This document shows, piece by piece, positions 5,785 through 7,017 of a stretch of DNA of 7,017 nucleotides. The DNA lies in contig CANRHJ010000103.1 in NCBI GenBank assembly GCA_947630355.1, positions 1 through 7,017 on the forward strand, read 5' to 3'. This DNA comes from Candidatus Gastranaerophilales bacterium (GTDB lineage: Bacteria > Cyanobacteriota > Vampirovibrionia > Gastranaerophilales > Gastranaerophilaceae). Each line of letters starts with the position of its first letter. Position 1 is the stretch's first letter. The position numbers were made by a program, and so were the translations under genes. The notes under the pieces are model-generated. The model made no database searches, had not been told where the DNA came from, and saw only the letters and a list, made by a program, of their open reading frames with translations.

Positions 5785-6693
5785 TTACATATTATATTCG
5801 TCTTTTAATTTCGGTAGTATCAAATCCCAAAGTTCTTCTCTGGGATGTATTTTGTCGGGATACCAATATTTTTCATCATAAAGTTCTATATTTTGCAGAT
5901 AGTCCTTTGCTCTGAAAATTTCAATTCCGTAGCTTTTCAAAATTTCTATTTCACTATCCGGCAGTTCGTGTCTGCTAAGTTCGGGAAATTCTATCATTAT
6001 AAATTTTGCATTCGGATATTTAGAGTGTACCAAATTTGAGATTTGTTTCATCGTTGCATTAAATAAAAAGAAGTTATTTCCCTCTCTTTCGGAATTTCTG
6101 TGAACTTGTTTATTAAGTATTTTTTTTACGAAAAATGACGAATACAGCGGTTTAAAAATCGGTTTAATTTCTTTCAGACCGGTTTTTGCATCATATTTAT
6201 ATCTCAAATTAAACATATAAATCAGTTGATTAACCTGATAATTATATAATCTGTACAGGTGGTTCCAAATAAAAGTATAAATAACAAAATCGACATCGGA
6301 AGAATTATCGTTTAAAATTTGATAATATACATATTGAGTGCCGGTAGCTCCTTTTGATTTATTAATGCAGCTTCTGTTTGTTAATTCGGATATTTTAAAA
6401 CAAGGAGTATGGTAATCATCCAGTCCCGCACCTTCCGCAAAAGAACAGCCGCACCATAATACGGACTTTTTGCCGGTGTCTTTCAAAATAAATGATTTTC
6501 TGAAGACTGTCGGATTAAAATCCTCCAAAATTTTATATTTTGTTTGAAATTTGTCTACCCTGTTTTCTTTTAGTTGTGAGGCTTGCAGCTTAAATTTATC
6601 ATTCTGTTTTTTAGTTTCTTGAAAACAATAAAATTCAATTGCCGCAAAGGTCAGGAAAATTAATATTAAATTTGAAATAATTTTTTTTACCAT
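5785..6693 (-). CDS. Membrane-anchored SGNH/GDSL-like hydrolase (putative)
   Basis: The 302-residue product has a short basic start and a hydrophobic stretch (about 5-23, ISNLILIFLTFAAIEFYCF), most likely an uncleaved signal anchor placing the rest outside the cytoplasm. The remainder fits a divergent SGNH hydrolase: block I GCSFAEGAGLDD (82-93) with candidate nucleophile S84, a block II-like N111-KSKGATG118, a block III-like TFIWNHLYR (140-148) with N144, and block V YPDKIHP (278-284) with D280 and H283. Such proteins are esterases or acyltransferases, often acting on cell-surface polysaccharides; the substrate here is unknown. The start is supported by GAGG five bases upstream of the ATG. 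The gene faces the kinase gene and its stop codon directly abuts the kinase stop. It seems to be a single-gene unit, and its low G+C resembles that of the kinase gene. Assignment to the fold is fairly confident; enzymatic activity is inferred. Confidence 0.72.
   Translation of the reverse strand: MVKKIISNLILIFLTFAAIEFYCFQETKKQNDKFKLQASQLKENRVDKFQTKYKILEDFNPTVFRKSFILKDTGKKSVLWCGCSFAEGAGLDDYHTPCFKISELTNRSCINKSKGATGTQYVYYQILNDNSSDVDFVIYTFIWNHLYRLYNYQVNQLIYMFNLRYKYDAKTGLKEIKPIFKPLYSSFFVKKILNKQVHRNSEREGNNFFLFNATMKQISNLVHSKYPNAKFIMIEFPELSRHELPDSEIEILKSYGIEIFRAKDYLQNIELYDEKYWYPDKIHPREELWDLILPKLKDEYNM
5824..5846 (+). terminator. Weak candidate hairpin terminator for the plus-strand operon
   Basis: ATCCCA (5824-5829) pairs perfectly with TGGGAT (5841-5846) across an 11-nt loop and is followed by GTATTTTG. 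It lies 40 nt past the kinase stop codon, inside the 3' coding part of the opposing gene. The stem is short and the T-run poor, so this is only the best candidate in a junction that has no intergenic space. Confidence 0.25.
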
Positions 6694-6698
6694 GTATA

Positions 6699-6702
6699 CC
6701 TC
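6699..6702 (-). promoter_or_regulatory. Shine-Dalgarno GAGG for the SGNH hydrolase gene
   Basis: The reverse strand reads TTTTGAGGTATAC and then ATG, giving a 5-nt gap. This supports the ATG at 6693 as the true start. Confidence 0.65.
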
Positions 6703-6718
6703 AAAATAATTTGTTTTA

Positions 6719-6724
6719 ATTATA
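6719..6724 (-). promoter_or_regulatory. Candidate -10 box for the SGNH hydrolase gene
   Basis: TATAAT on the reverse strand would give a start near 6712 and an 18-nt leader that contains the GAGG ribosome site. The -35 region is not recognisable. The overlapping plus-strand sequence at 6721-6726 also reads TATAAT, so it could instead serve hisS. Confidence 0.4.
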
Positions 6725-6747
6725 ATATAAAAATGTTTGGTGAAATT

Positions 6748-6778
6748 TTGAATATTCGCTTTGCGGTAAAATTATAAA
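6748..6778 (+). promoter_or_regulatory. Possible hisS promoter
   Basis: TTGAAT (6748-6753) and TATAAA (6773-6778) resemble -35 and -10 boxes, but the 19-bp spacing is longer than ideal. The divergent TATAAT at 6721-6726 is an alternative. The pair is offered only as a candidate. Confidence 0.22.
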
Positions 6779-6783
6779 GCGGA
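6755..6783 (+). other. Inverted repeat upstream of hisS
   Basis: TTCGCTTT (6755-6762) and AAAGCGGA (6776-6783) can form an eight-pair stem with one G-T pair and a 13-nt loop. It could be an operator-like site or an RNA hairpin in a long hisS leader. No T-run follows, so it is not a normal terminator. Confidence 0.3.
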
Positions 6784-6885
6784 GTTTAAAGTATTACAAA
6801 ACCGGCATAGGACAGATAAAATTCGTATATGAAGAATAACGAAGCGGCACCGTCTCAATTGATACAGTACGACACTTGATTAGAC

Positions 6886-6890
6886 AGAGG
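6886..6890 (+). promoter_or_regulatory. Shine-Dalgarno AGAGG for hisS
   Basis: AGAGG stands 5 nt before the ATG at 6896. It fixes the hisS start and agrees with where family homology begins. Confidence 0.7.
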
Positions 6891-6895
6891 TAAAT

Positions 6896-7017
6896 ATGAG
6901 TATAAAGGCACCAAAGGGAACAAAAGACATACTTCCTGCCGAAGTAAGCAATTGGCAGTATATTGAAAAAAAAGCGGCCGAGATATTCTCACGATACAAT
7001 TTTAAGGAAATAAGAAC
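6896..7017 (+). CDS. hisS: Histidyl-tRNA synthetase, N-terminal 40 codons only
   Basis: HisRS is the cytoplasmic class II synthetase that charges tRNA-His. The reading frame from ATG at 6896 stays open to the window edge and gives MSIKAPKGTKDILPAEVSNW followed by QYIEKKAAEIFSRYNFKEIRT. This is the diagnostic HisRS beginning: the PKGTKDILP stretch, then the W-x-x-IE helix and the RY-x-F-x-EIRT strand. The family is about 420 residues, so roughly nine tenths lies beyond the right edge, including class II motifs 1-3 and the anticodon-binding domain. The start is supported by AGAGG 5 nt upstream. The gene is divergent from the SGNH hydrolase gene across a 202-bp spacer. I see no His-rich leader peptide or convincing T-box in that spacer. 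The call rests on 40 residues but is distinctive. Confidence 0.93.
   Translation, partial: MSIKAPKGTKDILPAEVSNWQYIEKKAAEIFSRYNFKEIR

Noticed and set aside
5845..6039. Plus-strand open frame of 64 codons
   Set aside because: Antisense to the 3' part of the SGNH hydrolase gene, with a low-complexity hydrophobic product typical of AT-rich antisense frames.
6757..6765. Small CGC-TTT-GCG palindrome as a terminator
   Set aside because: Only three base pairs and no following T-run; the alternative longer pairing at 6755-6783 is more plausible.
6841..6856. T-box riboswitch upstream of hisS
   Set aside because: GCGGCACCGTC only partly matches the T-box antiterminator sequence. There is no terminator hairpin with a T-run before hisS and no recognisable specifier stem, and the spacer is shorter than typical T-box leaders.
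6829..6879. Histidine attenuator leader peptide before hisS
   Set aside because: The 16-codon frame starting at 6829 contains no His codon, lacks a Shine-Dalgarno and is not followed by a terminator hairpin. Another 14-codon frame from 6733 likewise shows no His codons or ribosome site.

Overview
The window is a stretch of AT-rich bacterial chromosome. It carries housekeeping genes, a cytoplasmic sensor kinase and one surface-type hydrolase. I see no mobile element, CRISPR array, tRNA or rRNA gene. The low G+C, tightly packed genes, CrtE-like prenyl synthase and the DUF212 gene coupled to it suggest a non-photosynthetic relative of the cyanobacteria (Vampirovibrionia/Melainabacteria, for example gut Gastranaerophilales). 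That placement is an inference from protein flavour and gene order. A low-G+C Firmicute-like lineage is not excluded.

Layout. 1-1582 (minus) is the 5' three-quarters of pnp (polynucleotide phosphorylase), running off the left edge. A 105-bp AT-rich divergent spacer follows, with a 32-nt pure purine tract in the pnp leader and a TATAAT placed seven bases before the rsgA start. 1688-5784 (plus) is a compact run of four genes: rsgA (ribosome-assembly GTPase), a short-chain prenyl diphosphate synthase (ispA/crtE type), a small membrane protein of the divergent PAP2 family (DUF212), and a soluble PAS-GAF histidine kinase. Gaps are 3 nt, a 1-nt overlap, and 6 nt, so co-transcription and translational coupling are likely. 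5785-6693 (minus) is a membrane-anchored SGNH/GDSL-like protein whose stop codon abuts the kinase stop codon with no base between. A 202-bp divergent spacer leads to hisS (histidyl-tRNA synthetase), of which only the first 40 codons are present.

How they fit together. pnp, rsgA and hisS serve RNA turnover, ribosome maturation and translation. The prenyl synthase makes FPP or GGPP for quinone, undecaprenyl or other lipid chains, and the overlapping DUF212 protein may act on a lipid phosphate; this link is inferred from position and weak PAP2-like motifs. The kinase has no partner response regulator here and its signal is unknown. I found no clearly novel system. The most useful leads are the likely leaderless rsgA, the altered RNA-binding loop of PNPase, the unusual chain-length position in the prenyl synthase, and the prenyl synthase-DUF212 coupling.
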